A stretch of DNA of 64,000 bases from Marinicella meishanensis (GTDB taxonomy: Bacteria; Pseudomonadota; Gammaproteobacteria; Xanthomonadales; Marinicellaceae): the NCBI RefSeq assembly GCF_019931145.1, contig NZ_JAIOUV010000009.1:124001-188000 (forward strand), given 5' to 3'. This document shows, one piece after another, positions 1 to 8,894 of this stretch. The notes under the pieces were generated by a model. It ran no database searches, had not been told where the DNA came from, and saw nothing but the letters and a program-made list of their open reading frames with translations. Positions within the stretch are counted from its first letter, which is position 1. Each line of letters opens with the position of its first letter. The translations under genes and the position numbers were made by a program.

Positions 1-1
1 T

Positions 2-1162
2 TTTGCCAAAGACACCCTGACCAACTTGGTTCTGCCCGGCACCTTGGGCTCCGATTTCACCACCTTGGAAACCGAATCCAACAACCTGGTCGGCCGCTAC
101 CGCCGCGATTTTGGTCAATACGCCTCCACCTTCGGCGGCACCATCACCAGCCGCGAAGGCGGTGATTACCGCAACACCGTGGTTTCAGCAGATATGAACT
201 ACCGCCTGACCCCCAAAGACCTGTTCCGGGTGCAATTCGCCAACTCCGAAACCGAGTACCCCGATGAGTTGAGTGAAGAATTCGACCAACCCTTGGGCTC
301 TTTTTCTGGACAGTACTACTTGGCCCGCTACAACCACAATGGCCGCAATTGGCGCTTCAATGCCTACCACGAAAGCAAAGACGGCGGCTTCCGCGCCGAC
401 AGTGGCTTCATTTCACAAGTCGGCACCAAAAAATCCATCATCGGTGGTGGTTATGTGTGGATCGGCGAGGAAGACAACTGGTGGAACCGCATGGACATCT
501 ACTCTGACTGGGACATCACCCACGATCAAGACGGCACCGTGTTGGAAAAGGAGTTTGAAGGCAGCTTTGGCATCAACGGTCCCCTGCAATCCTTCTATCG
601 GGTGGGCCTTGGGGTGCGTGACCGCTTCTGGGACGACCGACTGTTCCGCGAAAATTACCGCTTCTTTGACTTTGACATCAAGCCCTTATCCGGTTTATCC
701 CTGGGCTTTTACGTCGATTTCGGCCACAACGTCGACTTCCGCAATGACCGATTGGCTGACTCCCGGCGCTTGGGCGGCTATGTACGGGCCAACATCGGTA
801 AACACTTCAGTGTCAATGTCGACCACAACTACCGCAACCTGTCGATCACCGACGGCAACATCTTCACCGCCAACCAAACCGACATCCGTTTGTCCTACCA
901 GTTCAACATCCGCCAACGCCTGCGTCTGGCCATCATCAACACCGACGTCAACCGCGACTTGAGCTTGTACAACAACCCCGAAGACTTCAACAAAAACAGC
1001 GAGAACCTGGCCACCCAGTTGATCTATTCCTACAAAGTCAATCCCCGCACCCTGCTGTTCGTCGGCTACTCCGATGCCGGCACCCAATTCGATGACATCG
1101 AAAGCTTCGTTAAAACCGACCAAAGCGTGTTTATGAAGTTCAGTTATGCCTGGAAACGGTGA
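2..1162 (+). CDS. DUF5916-type outer-membrane-like protein, C-terminal part
   Basis: The reading frame is open from the left edge, so the start lies outside the window; about 386 residues of the C-terminus are visible. They are rich in alternating aromatic and polar residues, with many short predicted beta strands, and end in an aromatic-rich strand (FMKFSYAWKR), as expected of a beta-barrel-like C-terminal domain. The pattern fits the DUF5916 region found behind a carbohydrate-binding family 9-like domain in secreted gammaproteobacterial proteins. The N-terminal domain that would confirm this is not visible. Substrate and role are unknown. Confidence 0.6.
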   Translation, partial: FAKDTLTNLVLPGTLGSDFTTLETESNNLVGRYRRDFGQYASTFGGTITSREGGDYRNTVVSADMNYRLTPKDLFRVQFANSETEYPDELSEEFDQPLGSFSGQYYLARYNHNGRNWRFNAYHESKDGGFRADSGFISQVGTKKSIIGGGYVWIGEEDNWWNRMDIYSDWDITHDQDGTVLEKEFEGSFGINGPLQSFYRVGLGVRDRFWDDRLFRENYRFFDFDIKPLSGLSLGFYVDFGHNVDFRNDRLADSRRLGGYVRANIGKHFSVNVDHNYRNLSITDGNIFTANQTDIRLSYQFNIRQRLRLAIINTDVNRDLSLYNNPEDFNKNSENLATQLIYSYKVNPRTLLFVGYSDAGTQFDDIESFVKTDQSVFMKFSYAWKR

Positions 1163-1209
1163 TTGAATTCGATTAACAGCCTAATTCTCATTTAAGGCCT
1201 AAGGTCACC

Positions 1210-1278
1210 GAGCCTGTCGAGGTGTGTTGAATGATATGAATGACCCGTCAAACGTGATGCGGCTTCGACAGGCTCAGC
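1210..1278. repeat. Imperfect inverted repeat, GAGCCTGTCGA / TCGACAGGCTC arms
   Basis: Arms at about 1210-1222 and 1263-1278 are reverse complements over an 11-12 bp core (GAGCCTGTCGA against TCGACAGGCTC), separated by about 40 bp. The element lies between the 3' end of the DUF5916 gene and the 3' end of the leftward DUF1851-like gene, where a convergent terminator or a dispersed repeat would sit. Neither arm is followed by a T tract, so a dispersed palindromic repeat is the likelier reading. Confidence 0.5.
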
Positions 1279-1304
1279 CAGCTTGTGATTGATTGAGTCT
1301 GCAG

Positions 1305-1321
1305 GATGGGCCCCGCCCATC
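1305..1321. repeat. Short hairpin repeat, copy 1 (GATGGGC-N3-GCCCATC)
   Basis: A perfect 7-bp stem with a 3-nt loop, 68 bp beyond the stop codon of the leftward DUF1851-like gene. The same hairpin recurs at 1901-1917 and, with one stem mismatch, at 2425-2441, each time downstream of a leftward gene. There is no T tract. Confidence 0.6.
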
Positions 1322-1388
1322 ATCATGACCACCAGTACTTGACGATCTCTGCGTCAGGCTGAGACTCAATCTCGACTCAAAGTGTGCT

Positions 1389-1859
1389 TCATTCAATCCC
1401 TCGATTTTGACCGAGTATGTCGCTGTGAATGAAGACGTTTCCTTTGGTGAAGCCATCCAAATTCAAGGATCCACCGATGGCTGGGTCCAACGCCGGGTGG
1501 TATATTTCATCAGCTGCTAGTGGGCCGAGTATTTTCACCAAAGCCTTCACATCTTTTTCAGTGATCGGATACAAGCCATATTGAGGAAAAGACGGCTCTT
1601 TAAGTATGCGCTCCTCAAATTCTGCAATGTCGGGAAACTCACCATAATTTTTGCAATTATTTCCGGGCATGCTGGGATAAAAAATCAAGTATTCTTTGCT
1701 GTCTGGTGCGAACAACAAAATGGAACCTGTCACTGAATAACCTACAACCTGGGTAAATGATCCGAGGTGTTTTTGCCACACCCCCAGCTTATCTGATGAC
1801 ACCGGCTCTTTGTACAGTTGATAAATTTTGATACCCGACTTTTTTTTCCAAAACATCAT
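1389..1859 (-). CDS. DUF1851 / Tdi1-like domain protein
   Basis: This 156-residue protein has no signal peptide or membrane segment. Its C-terminal half (KILGPLAADEIYHP followed by a GGS segment) resembles the DUF1851 domain found in immunity proteins of the Tdi1 type and in GAD-like proteins. The start is the first of two tandem ATGs, with AGGAAG five bases upstream. The gene is more AT-rich than radA and sdaA and is bracketed by copies of one short hairpin, so it looks like accessory DNA. No toxin partner is visible nearby, so an immunity role is only inferred from the family. Confidence 0.5.
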   Translation of the reverse strand: MMFWKKKSGIKIYQLYKEPVSSDKLGVWQKHLGSFTQVVGYSVTGSILLFAPDSKEYLIFYPSMPGNNCKNYGEFPDIAEFEERILKEPSFPQYGLYPITEKDVKALVKILGPLAADEIYHPALDPAIGGSLNLDGFTKGNVFIHSDILGQNRGIE

Positions 1860-1900
1860 AATGACTTCCTGTTGGCTTGATTGTGGTTATGGACTTCTGG

Positions 1901-1917
1901 GATGGGCTTGGCCCATC
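1901..1917. repeat. Short hairpin repeat, copy 2 (GATGGGC-N3-GCCCATC)
   Basis: A perfect 7-bp stem with loop TTG, located between the stop of the leftward Nudix gene (1945) and the start of the DUF1851-like gene (1859). It has the same stem sequence as the copy at 1305-1321. Confidence 0.6.
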
Positions 1918-1944
1918 TGGGTCCTGATCCCCTTGATTTAATCA

Positions 1945-2352
1945 TTATCGGAGTTTTTGCTTGGCTTCGTCATTCAGTTTGACGGCATAACCCATTAAAC
2001 TGAGAACCTGATAAACAAATTTTAAGTCCATAATCATCCCAGTTTCCAACAGTTTTTCGGGCTCTACCCAGACATATGAGTCACATTCAGAAAGGTTTGG
2101 AGTGACTGCCTGACCTTTGTGTTTCATTTCACATCTGAAATAATGATTGCCTTCAATCTCAATCACAAGCTCATTGATTAAGACATCCAAATCTGTTTCT
2201 TCTTTGGCTTCTCTAACACAGGCTTCCTCAGGTTTTTCATTGAACTTGATTCCTCCACCAGGAAAGCACCATTGCCCAGGCCTAGAGGTCGAAGAACTTC
2301 TTTCAATCAACAGAATCTTTTCTTGGTTTTCGATTACAGCCCAAGCCGCCAT
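1945..2352 (-). CDS. Nudix hydrolase
   Basis: This 135-residue protein has a clear Nudix box at about residues 32-54: a GGG turn, then E38 region, and REAKEET carrying the metal-binding glutamates. Nudix enzymes hydrolyse nucleoside diphosphates linked to another group; the substrate cannot be told from sequence. The start is ATG at 2352, as an in-frame stop lies three codons upstream; no strong ribosome site is visible. The gene is AT-rich like its DUF1851-like neighbour and has a copy of the short hairpin on each side. It is a cytoplasmic single-domain protein, possibly a phage or oxidised-nucleotide defence type, but that is a guess. Confidence 0.8.
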   Translation of the reverse strand: MAAWAVIENQEKILLIERSSSTSRPGQWCFPGGGIKFNEKPEEACVREAKEETDLDVLINELVIEIEGNHYFRCEMKHKGQAVTPNLSECDSYVWVEPEKLLETGMIMDLKFVYQVLSLMGYAVKLNDEAKQKLR

Positions 2353-2424
2353 ATTGTTTTACCAAATGAAAATTTACAGAATATCAAGGATCTCAATCAA
2401 TTGCATGTCCTGCTTGATCTCAAT

Positions 2425-2441
2425 GCTGGGCGTGGCCCATC
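2425..2441. repeat. Short hairpin repeat, copy 3 (one stem mismatch)
   Basis: GCTGGGC-N3-GCCCATC lies 38 bp beyond the radA stop and upstream of the Nudix gene. It differs from the other two copies by one base in the left arm. Confidence 0.5.
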
Positions 2442-2478
2442 CAATGATTCAATAAACATGACGACCAGGCTTTGTCTC

Positions 2479-3846
2479 TCACACCAAATCCACCACCTCA
2501 CTCACCTGCTCCACGGTGATGATTTTGATGGGCAGGCCTTGGACCCATTTGCCGGCGTTGCCTTTGGGGATGATGGCGGTTTTGAAGCCGTGGTTGGCGG
2601 CTTCTTTGAGGCGGTCTTCACCGTTGTGAACCGGGCGCACTTCGCCGGTCAGGCCGACTTCGCCGAAGACGATGGTACCAGCCGGTAAGTAGCGGTTTTT
2701 GAAGCTGGACAAGATGGCCATGATGATGGCCAGGTCGGCGGCGGTTTCGGTGATTTTCATGCCGCCCACCGCATTCAAAAACACGTCATGGTCGTGAATC
2801 GCCAGATGACACATGCGGTGCAACACCGCCAACAACATGGCCAGGCGGTTGTGTTCCAAGCCCACCGACAGGCGGCGTGGGTTACCCAGTGGGCTTTGGT
2901 CGACCAAGGCTTGAATTTCCACCAACAAGGGTCGGGTGCCTTCGCGGGTGCACATCACCACCGAACCGGCTTTGTCGGCCTGGCGTTCACTCAAGAAGAT
3001 GGCCGAGGGGTTTTCCACTTCTTTGACCCCGGTTTCGGTCATCGCAAAAACACCGATTTCATTGACTGCGCCAAAGCGGTTTTTCAGGGCCCGCAGCACC
3101 CGATAGCGGCTGTTGCCATCGGATTCAAAATACAACACGGTGTCGACCATGTGTTCCAGAATTCGGGGACCGGCAATCGTACCATCCTTGGTCACGTGGC
3201 CCACCAATATCACCGTGATTTTGCTCTGTTTGGCCATGCGCACCAATTGGGCAGCGGCTTCTTTGACTTGTGACACCGAGCCGGGAATGGCGGTCAGTTG
3301 TTCACTGAACAGGGTTTGGATCGAATCGATCACCACCAGATCCGGTTTTTTCTGCAAAGTGGTGGCGATGATCGCCTCCACCGAAGTTTCGGCCATGCAA
3401 TCCAGCTCATCGGCTTGCAAGCCCAAACGCGAGGCCCGCATGGCGATTTGTGACAAGGACTCCTCTCCAGTCACATACAAGGGTGTGATGACCTGGGCGA
3501 TTTGGGCCGAGACCTGCAACAACAAAGTGGACTTGCCGATGCCCGGATCGCCACCCAGCAAGATCACCGAGCCCGGCACGATGCCACCACCGAGTACGCG
3601 GTCCAATTCCTTGATCGCTGAGGAGGTGCGTTGCTGTTGTTCTGTGCTGATTTGACCCAGTTTTTTGATCGAAGCATCACCGGAATAATTGGCGTAGCGG
3701 TTGACCTTGGTGCCGCTGGCTGCGGTGGGCTGAATTTTGATCTCGTCGATGCAGTTCCACGCTTTGCAGGCCACACACTGACCGGCCCATTTGGTGGTGC
3801 TGTGACCGCATTGGTTACAGACGAATTGGGTCTTGGCTTTAGCCAT
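2479..3846 (-). CDS. radA: DNA repair protein RadA
   Basis: A full-length 455-residue RadA (Sms), a RecA-like ATPase that drives branch migration in recombinational repair. Visible parts in order: an N-terminal zinc finger with C10, C13, C24 and C27; Walker A GGDPGIGKST near residue 97; the RadA signature KNRFG; and a C-terminal Lon-protease-like domain lacking protease activity. The start codon overlaps the end of the glutaredoxin-like gene by 8 bp, so the two are probably co-transcribed and translationally coupled. The protein is cytoplasmic. Length and motifs match the family. Confidence 0.97.
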   Translation of the reverse strand: MAKAKTQFVCNQCGHSTTKWAGQCVACKAWNCIDEIKIQPTAASGTKVNRYANYSGDASIKKLGQISTEQQQRTSSAIKELDRVLGGGIVPGSVILLGGDPGIGKSTLLLQVSAQIAQVITPLYVTGEESLSQIAMRASRLGLQADELDCMAETSVEAIIATTLQKKPDLVVIDSIQTLFSEQLTAIPGSVSQVKEAAAQLVRMAKQSKITVILVGHVTKDGTIAGPRILEHMVDTVLYFESDGNSRYRVLRALKNRFGAVNEIGVFAMTETGVKEVENPSAIFLSERQADKAGSVVMCTREGTRPLLVEIQALVDQSPLGNPRRLSVGLEHNRLAMLLAVLHRMCHLAIHDHDVFLNAVGGMKITETAADLAIIMAILSSFKNRYLPAGTIVFGEVGLTGEVRPVHNGEDRLKEAANHGFKTAIIPKGNAGKWVQGLPIKIITVEQVSEVVDLV

Positions 3847-4072
3847 GGGGCAACTCCTCGCTTAAGGCTTGGGCCTGCTCAGCAGTGAATGGCCAATTCA
3901 GCTCTTCCAATTCGCTGGCCAGCACCGGCACCCGCACGTGGTAACGTTGGATCAATTCAGGGGATTCATCGATGTCGACAAATTCAAATTCGATACCGGC
4001 AGCGGTCAATAACTCTTCGGCATACTCACACAACGGACATTCCATTCTGCTGTATAATTTCAATTTTTTCAT
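3839..4072 (-). CDS. Glutaredoxin-family protein
   Basis: This 77-residue thioredoxin-fold protein has a CPLC redox motif at residues 12-15 and the cis-proline region VRVPVL near residue 47, as in the DUF836 glutaredoxin-like family. Such proteins exchange disulfides, but the partner is unknown. It is upstream of radA and overlaps it by 8 bp. Its start is only 14 bp from the divergent sdaA start, so the two promoters must lie inside or overlap the coding regions. Confidence 0.85.
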   Translation of the reverse strand: MKKLKLYSRMECPLCEYAEELLTAAGIEFEFVDIDESPELIQRYHVRVPVLASELEELNWPFTAEQAQALSEELPHG

Positions 4073-4086
4073 GCGCGTAGTTTATC

Positions 4087-5466
4087 ATGGCAGTCAGTGT
4101 ATTTGACCTCTTTAAAATCGGCATCGGACCGTCCAGTTCGCACACCGTAGGGCCCATGCGTGCGGCCAACATGTTCATCTCGCAAGTGCTGTCACACCAG
4201 CTGGCCGAACGCACCGATCACATCATCACTGAACTGTATGGCTCACTGAGCCACACCGGTCGTGGCCATGGCACCGACAAAGCAATCATTTTGGGCCTGT
4301 TGGGTGAAGAACCTGACCAGGTCGATCCCGATGCCATTGAAGGCCTGCTACAAGCAGTGGAAGACAGCCAAACCATCCAGGCACATGCCGATCTGACCTT
4401 GAATTTCAAAATCAAAAAACACCTGGTTTGGCACAAACGCAAAAAACTGCCCCTGCACTCCAATGGCATGCAGTTCACTGCCTGTGATGCCGAGGGCAAT
4501 GAGTTACTGCGCAAGGCCTATTACTCGGTCGGTGGTGGCTTCATCCTGGCCCACACCCACATGGCCAAACAGCACATCATGGAAGACGACTCCAAGCTGC
4601 CCTACCATTTCACTTCCGGGGATGAGTTGATCGACTTGTGCACTGCACACAACATGACCATTGCCGAAATCATGTATGCCAATGAAGCCACTTGGCGCCC
4701 CCGAGATGAGGTGGATGCACAACTGGATCAGATTTGGCAAGCCATGGCCGCCTGCGTGCAACGGGGCCAAAAAACCGAGGGCGTGTTGCCCGGCGGTTTG
4801 AAACTGGCCCGCCGCGCTCCTAAAATGTTCCAGGATTTGGACAAACGTTCGGCCAAAGACCTGGCCGATCCCTTGACCATCCTGGACTGGGTCAACATGT
4901 TTGCCCTGGCCGTCAGCGAAGAAAACGCCGCCGGTGGCCGGGTGGTGACCGCCCCCACCAATGGCGCCGCCGGCATCATCCCAGCGGTGTTGCATTACTA
5001 CACCAATTTCATCCCGGACAACAACCCACAAGGCATTCGTGATTTCTTGCTGACCGCAGCCGCGGTGGGCATTTTGTACAAAACCAAAGCGTCGATCTCC
5101 GGTGCCGAAGTTGGCTGTCAAGGTGAAGTGGGGGTGGCTTCCTCCATGGCCGCGGCGGGTCTGGCAGCGGCCTTGAAACTGAGCCCCGATGAAATCGAAA
5201 ACGCTGCTGAAATCGCCATGGAACACAACCTCGGACTGACCTGTGATCCGATAGGTGGCTTGGTACAAATTCCATGCATTGAGCGCAATGCCATGGGCGC
5301 CATCAAATCCATCAATGCCGTGCGCATGGCCGATCGCAATGACGGCAGCCACACGGTGTCATTGGATAAAGTGATCAAGACCATGAAAGCCACTGGCGAT
5401 GACATGAAAGAACACTACAAAGAGACCTCTCGCGGTGGCCTGGCCGTGAACATCATTGAGTGCTGA
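4087..5466 (+). CDS. sdaA: L-serine ammonia-lyase (L-serine dehydratase)
   Basis: A 459-residue single-chain iron-sulfur L-serine dehydratase that deaminates serine to pyruvate and ammonia. The N-terminus [17 protein letters not shown] is the family hallmark. The C-terminal alpha domain contains [16 protein letters not shown] and the [14 protein letters not shown] segment, which supply the [4Fe-4S] cysteines. It is cytoplasmic and oxygen-sensitive in the known family. The gene is transcribed alone, divergently from the glutaredoxin-radA pair. Confidence 0.96.
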   Translation: MAVSVFDLFKIGIGPSSSHTVGPMRAANMFISQVLSHQLAERTDHIITELYGSLSHTGRGHGTDKAIILGLLGEEPDQVDPDAIEGLLQAVEDSQTIQAHADLTLNFKIKKHLVWHKRKKLPLHSNGMQFTACDAEGNELLRKAYYSVGGGFILAHTHMAKQHIMEDDSKLPYHFTSGDELIDLCTAHNMTIAEIMYANEATWRPRDEVDAQLDQIWQAMAACVQRGQKTEGVLPGGLKLARRAPKMFQDLDKRSAKDLADPLTILDWVNMFALAVSEENAAGGRVVTAPTNGAAGIIPAVLHYYTNFIPDNNPQGIRDFLLTAAAVGILYKTKASISGAEVGCQGEVGVASSMAAAGLAAALKLSPDEIENAAEIAMEHNLGLTCDPIGGLVQIPCIERNAMGAIKSINAVRMADRNDGSHTVSLDKVIKTMKATGDDMKEHYKETSRGGLAVNIIEC

Positions 5467-5486
5467 AGCCCCGCAACTGACACCCC

Positions 5487-5517
5487 AAAAAAAAGGCCAT
5501 GCTGTGTTGCATGGCCT
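5487..5517 (-). terminator. Rho-independent terminator for the SIMPL gene
   Basis: A perfect 9-bp stem (AGGCCATGC / GCATGGCCT, loop of 6) at 5494-5517 is followed, on the minus strand, by a run of eight T. It lies 32 bp beyond the stop of the leftward SIMPL gene. On the plus strand there is no T tract, so it serves sdaA at best weakly. Confidence 0.85.
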
Positions 5518-5548
5518 GAGAAGAGGAAGGGTGACGTTTTTCTTGGAG

Positions 5549-6253
5549 TTATTGGTTGATGCGATAAGTCACTTGGACCACCGCGGTGTGGGTGTTGCTG
5601 CCGGCTTCAATGGGCACTGGCGGTCTGGGTGAAACCGCACCGCTGACGGTTTCATCGTTCAACACCGATGTTTGTGACAATAAGTCAATGCCGATGACTG
5701 GCCCCAGGCTGACCCCGGTTGAATTGGCCAGGATGGTGGCTTTGGCCAAGGCGTCATCGGTGGCTTTTTCCAACGCTACGCGGTGCACGTCGGCCAGGAC
5801 GGACGAGCCAAAATTGATCGAATTGATGCGGGTGGCCCCGGCATCGACCAACAGATTCAACACCGAACCGATGGCCGAAACTTCTTTGACTTTGATCTGC
5901 AAGCCATTGGTGACTTCATACCCTTCGAACACGTAAGTGCTGTCGTTCCAACGGTATTTGGGTCTGAAATTGAACATGCTGGTGGAGATGTCGTCGCCAT
6001 CAATGCCCACCCCACTCAATTCCATGAGGATGTTGCTGACTGCTGCGTTGTTGGTGGTCAAAGCAACATCGGCATCCATGCTGAGGGTGGTCACTGAAGC
6101 GTTGATGGAGCCTTCGGTGTTGAGCATTTTGACTTGCCCCACGCCCATCACTTGAATGGTGTTGGTGGCAGTAGCATCGGAGGTTTGTGCTTGGGCCAAA
6201 CCAACACAGCCCAAGGCAAACACGACCAACAATTTATAAGGTGATTTGTTCAT
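5549..6253 (-). CDS. SIMPL (DUF541) domain periplasmic protein
   Basis: A 234-residue protein with a Sec signal peptide (VVFALGCVGLAQAQ, probable cleavage after AQA) followed by one SIMPL/DUF541 domain. The fold forms a cage-like oligomer in known members; its cellular role is not established and links to outer-membrane or oxidative stress are reported for the family. An ATG five codons further upstream exists, but its own ATGGAG supplies the ribosome site for the ATG at 6253, which is chosen here. It is monocistronic with its own terminator. Confidence 0.88.
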   Translation of the reverse strand: MNKSPYKLLVVFALGCVGLAQAQTSDATATNTIQVMGVGQVKMLNTEGSINASVTTLSMDADVALTTNNAAVSNILMELSGVGIDGDDISTSMFNFRPKYRWNDSTYVFEGYEVTNGLQIKVKEVSAIGSVLNLLVDAGATRINSINFGSSVLADVHRVALEKATDDALAKATILANSTGVSLGPVIGIDLLSQTSVLNDETVSGAVSPRPPVPIEAGSNTHTAVVQVTYRINQ

Positions 6254-6429
6254 GACTGATGACTCCATGGTATGTACGTTTGGGTATCAGTTTAGGGCAT
6301 GCCACCAACAAATGATGTAACGGCTTTGTTTGAAAATGTATCAATTTGTTTCAATATGGGGCTTGGCCGGTGAATCATTAAAAATTCATTAAGCAAGCAA
6401 CGGCTGCTCGGGGCCAGAGCCTGGGTGCT

Positions 6430-7737
6430 TCAAGCCAACGGCAAGGTGAAGCGAAAACAGGCACCTGGCAGTTGGCCGGTGGCCACCTGCAAATGACCCT
6501 GGTGTTTTTGGGTGATGGTGTGGGCAATGGACAAGCCCAAACCATAACCCGATTTTCGTTGGGCTTGAGAAACCCGAAAAAAAGGTTCAAACAAACGCTC
6601 GGTGTTCACCTCACCCAAACCCGGTCCATCGTCATTGATCTCGATCACCAAGGCCCCTGAAGCCAAGTGGGCACTGACCACACATTGTTGCTGGGCAAAA
6701 CTGAGGGCATTGCGCAACACATTGGACAAAGCCCGAATGACCGACAGCTCATGACACATCAGCTCATGGTCTTCGTCGATGTCATCGGCCATGTGCAATT
6801 GCAAATCAATCCCCGGTTGGTGGTGACTGGCCACCAAATCTTCCAACAAGCCCTGAATGCCCACGGCTTTCATGGCAAAGGCCTTGATCTGATTGACTTC
6901 GGCATAGCGCAACATTTCATCGATCAGTTGTTCCAACTCTTTGACGTCATCACGCATGGCCGCCACGCTTTGCTTGACTTGCTCGGCATCTGGGTTCATC
7001 GACAACTCTTCAAAGCTGAATTTCATGCGGGCCAGGGGCGTGCGCAGTTCATGCGATACGGCGTTGACCAAGTCACGCTGGGTTTGCATCAAGCGTTTGA
7101 TTTTCAAGGTCATGGCGTTGAAAGCATCGGCAATCGGGGCCAAGGTGGTGCTGGCGGGCACTTCAACCCGGGCGGTGAAGTCCCCTGAACCCAAATCCAA
7201 AGCCGCTTGTTTGAGTTGGATCAACTGTCTGGCAAAGGGTCGGATCAAGACGAACAGCACCAAGGCCAACAAGGCATAAAACACCGGCAACACCCAGCTG
7301 CGTTGGTCGATCACCTCAGGCAGGTTGGCTGGCAAGCCCAACACCCGATCGCTGTCACCCAAGCGGCGATACAAAGTCAGGTTATCGCTGGCATCGAACA
7401 AGGCCAACACCTGACCACTTTGTAAGGTGGTCAAGGTGCTTTGATCGGCAGCAAAATCGGCCAAGGACACCAACAACAGGGGTTGTTGAAATTGTGGCTG
7501 CAAGGCCATTACAGACTGGTCCCAGACGTTCGCCTCTTGGTCCGCCAACAGCTGGCCAACCAAACTGAAAATGGGTTGGTGACTTTGGATGGTCTGGTCC
7601 AGTGCATCGGCTTCATCCATGCGATTGAGGACGTATTCAATGCCCGAACTGATGATGATCAATGTGGCCACCAGCACCACATAAAACCGGGTGAACAAAC
7701 GGTTAGAAAATTGGGCAGCCTGAACCGGACGCGCCAT
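6430..7737 (-). CDS. Sensor histidine kinase, RstB/EnvZ-like
   Basis: A 435-residue membrane histidine kinase. In order: a transmembrane helix at about residues 14-33, a periplasmic sensor of about 110 residues, a second helix (VLPVFYALLALVLFVLI), a HAMP linker, the H-box VSHELRTPLAR with the phosphorylated histidine, and a HATPase domain with NDDGPGL and GYGLGLSI. The ATG overlaps the response-regulator stop (ATGA), so the pair is translationally coupled. Co-location with MipA/OmpV and DUF3019 genes suggests an envelope stress or cationic-compound signal; this is inference from the neighbours. Confidence 0.93.
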   Translation of the reverse strand: MARPVQAAQFSNRLFTRFYVVLVATLIIISSGIEYVLNRMDEADALDQTIQSHQPIFSLVGQLLADQEANVWDQSVMALQPQFQQPLLLVSLADFAADQSTLTTLQSGQVLALFDASDNLTLYRRLGDSDRVLGLPANLPEVIDQRSWVLPVFYALLALVLFVLIRPFARQLIQLKQAALDLGSGDFTARVEVPASTTLAPIADAFNAMTLKIKRLMQTQRDLVNAVSHELRTPLARMKFSFEELSMNPDAEQVKQSVAAMRDDVKELEQLIDEMLRYAEVNQIKAFAMKAVGIQGLLEDLVASHHQPGIDLQLHMADDIDEDHELMCHELSVIRALSNVLRNALSFAQQQCVVSAHLASGALVIEINDDGPGLGEVNTERLFEPFFRVSQAQRKSGYGLGLSIAHTITQKHQGHLQVATGQLPGACFRFTLPLA

Positions 7738-8441
7738 CAAACCGACCAGGCAGAAGGCACGAACAAATAGCCTTTACCCCAAATGGTTTTGATGCGTTGG
7801 GGTTCGGTGGCATCGTCGCCGAGTTTTTTGCGCAAGCGGGAAATTTTGATGTCCACGGCCCGGTCACTGCCGTCATAATCCAAGCCGCGCAAATGGTGGT
7901 AAATGTCATCCCGGGTCAGCACCGAGCCGGCGTTTTTGGCCAACAAATGCAACAAATCAAATTCATGGGTGGTCAATTTAATGATTTCCTGATTGAGGGT
8001 CACCGATTTGGTCAAGTTATTGATCGACATGGAACCAAACACCAATTCATCCTGATCTCGTTGTTTGTCGATGGCGCGCCGTTTCAGCAAGGAATTGACC
8101 CGCGCCAACAAAACCCGTGGTTCAACCGGCTTATTCACATAATCATCCGCCCCGGTTTCAAAACCCATGACCTGATCGATGTCACTGCCCGAAGCGGTCA
8201 TCATCAGCACTTTGCCTGGATACTGTTGGCGAATCTGCCGCAACACCGCAATGCCATCCATGTCTGGCAACATCAAATCCAACAACACCAAATCAGGCGG
8301 CTGCCGATGGCAGGACTCAATCGCCGCGGCCCCTTGACTCACCACCTTGGTGTGGAAGCCAGCCCGCTCAAAATAGGACTGAATCAACTGCGCCAAGCGC
8401 TCATCATCTTCAACAATCAATAACTTGGGGGCATCACTCAT
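7737..8441 (-). CDS. OmpR/PhoB-type response regulator
   Basis: A 234-residue two-domain regulator: a receiver domain with acidic pair EDDE near residue 11, phospho-acceptor in LLDLMLPD, and the conserved lysine in VNKPVEP; then an OmpR-type winged helix (LTTHEFDLLHLLAKNAG to KTIWGKGYLF). A longer open frame exists upstream, but the receiver domain begins directly after the ATG at 8441, which overlaps the DUF3019 stop in an ATGA arrangement. It pairs with the histidine kinase that follows it. Confidence 0.95.
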   Translation of the reverse strand: MSDAPKLLIVEDDERLAQLIQSYFERAGFHTKVVSQGAAAIESCHRQPPDLVLLDLMLPDMDGIAVLRQIRQQYPGKVLMMTASGSDIDQVMGFETGADDYVNKPVEPRVLLARVNSLLKRRAIDKQRDQDELVFGSMSINNLTKSVTLNQEIIKLTTHEFDLLHLLAKNAGSVLTRDDIYHHLRGLDYDGSDRAVDIKISRLRKKLGDDATEPQRIKTIWGKGYLFVPSAWSV

Positions 8442-8887
8442 AGGGATTGAATACTCCAGGGTAGTTGACTGCGGCGTCGTTTGTGTTTTCGATGGGGCCG
8501 CAAAGCCGCGTATTTGACGGTGGATTTGATCACAATCTGCGCGGTGCCCAAGGCCGTCAGCCAATAATCCAAATCTTTCAGAATGGTGATCCGGTGGACG
8601 AATTCTCCGGACCGACTTTGTTGCCAACAATTCAAGGGTTCATCGGCCATGCCGGCGTGCAAACAGACGTCGGTCAAACGATCACTTTGCCAAGAAACCT
8701 CAATGCGGCTGATGCAGCTGGATTCGCCCCGGGGGGCAATGCAAATGTGGGGTTTGATGGTCAAGATGATGTTGGCTGCTGGTTCGCTGGGGCCCGATTG
8801 CTCGGTCGTGACTGCTTGCCCTTGGGCCAGTCCAACCGCCATCAGCATCCACAGGCCCCACCACGCTGTTTTTTTCAATTCATCCAT
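8438..8887 (-). CDS. DUF3019 family periplasmic protein
   Basis: A 149-residue secreted protein. The signal peptide is at residues 1-24 (a KK pair, then WWGLWMLMAVGLAQGQA). The mature part has four to five cysteines, including CIAPRGESSC and the later CLHAG and NCWQQ, and fits DUF3019, a family of unknown function commonly found beside MipA/OmpV proteins and two-component systems. The start ATG at 8887 is chosen because the signal peptide begins there. It lies 7 bp after mipA and overlaps the response regulator by 4 bp. Confidence 0.8.
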   Translation of the reverse strand: MDELKKTAWWGLWMLMAVGLAQGQAVTTEQSGPSEPAANIILTIKPHICIAPRGESSCISRIEVSWQSDRLTDVCLHAGMADEPLNCWQQSRSGEFVHRITILKDLDYWLTALGTAQIVIKSTVKYAALRPHRKHKRRRSQLPWSIQSL

Positions 8888-8894
8888 TGAACAC

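Noticed and set aside
1305-2441. Integron-like gene cassettes around the DUF1851-like and Nudix genes
   Set aside because: The hairpins are only 7 bp and lack the paired RYYYAAC/GTTRRRY ends of attC sites; no integrase is present.
4504-5352. A 282-aa leftward open frame over sdaA
   Set aside because: Antisense shadow of a complete sdaA; composition is His/Gly/Gln-rich without domain.
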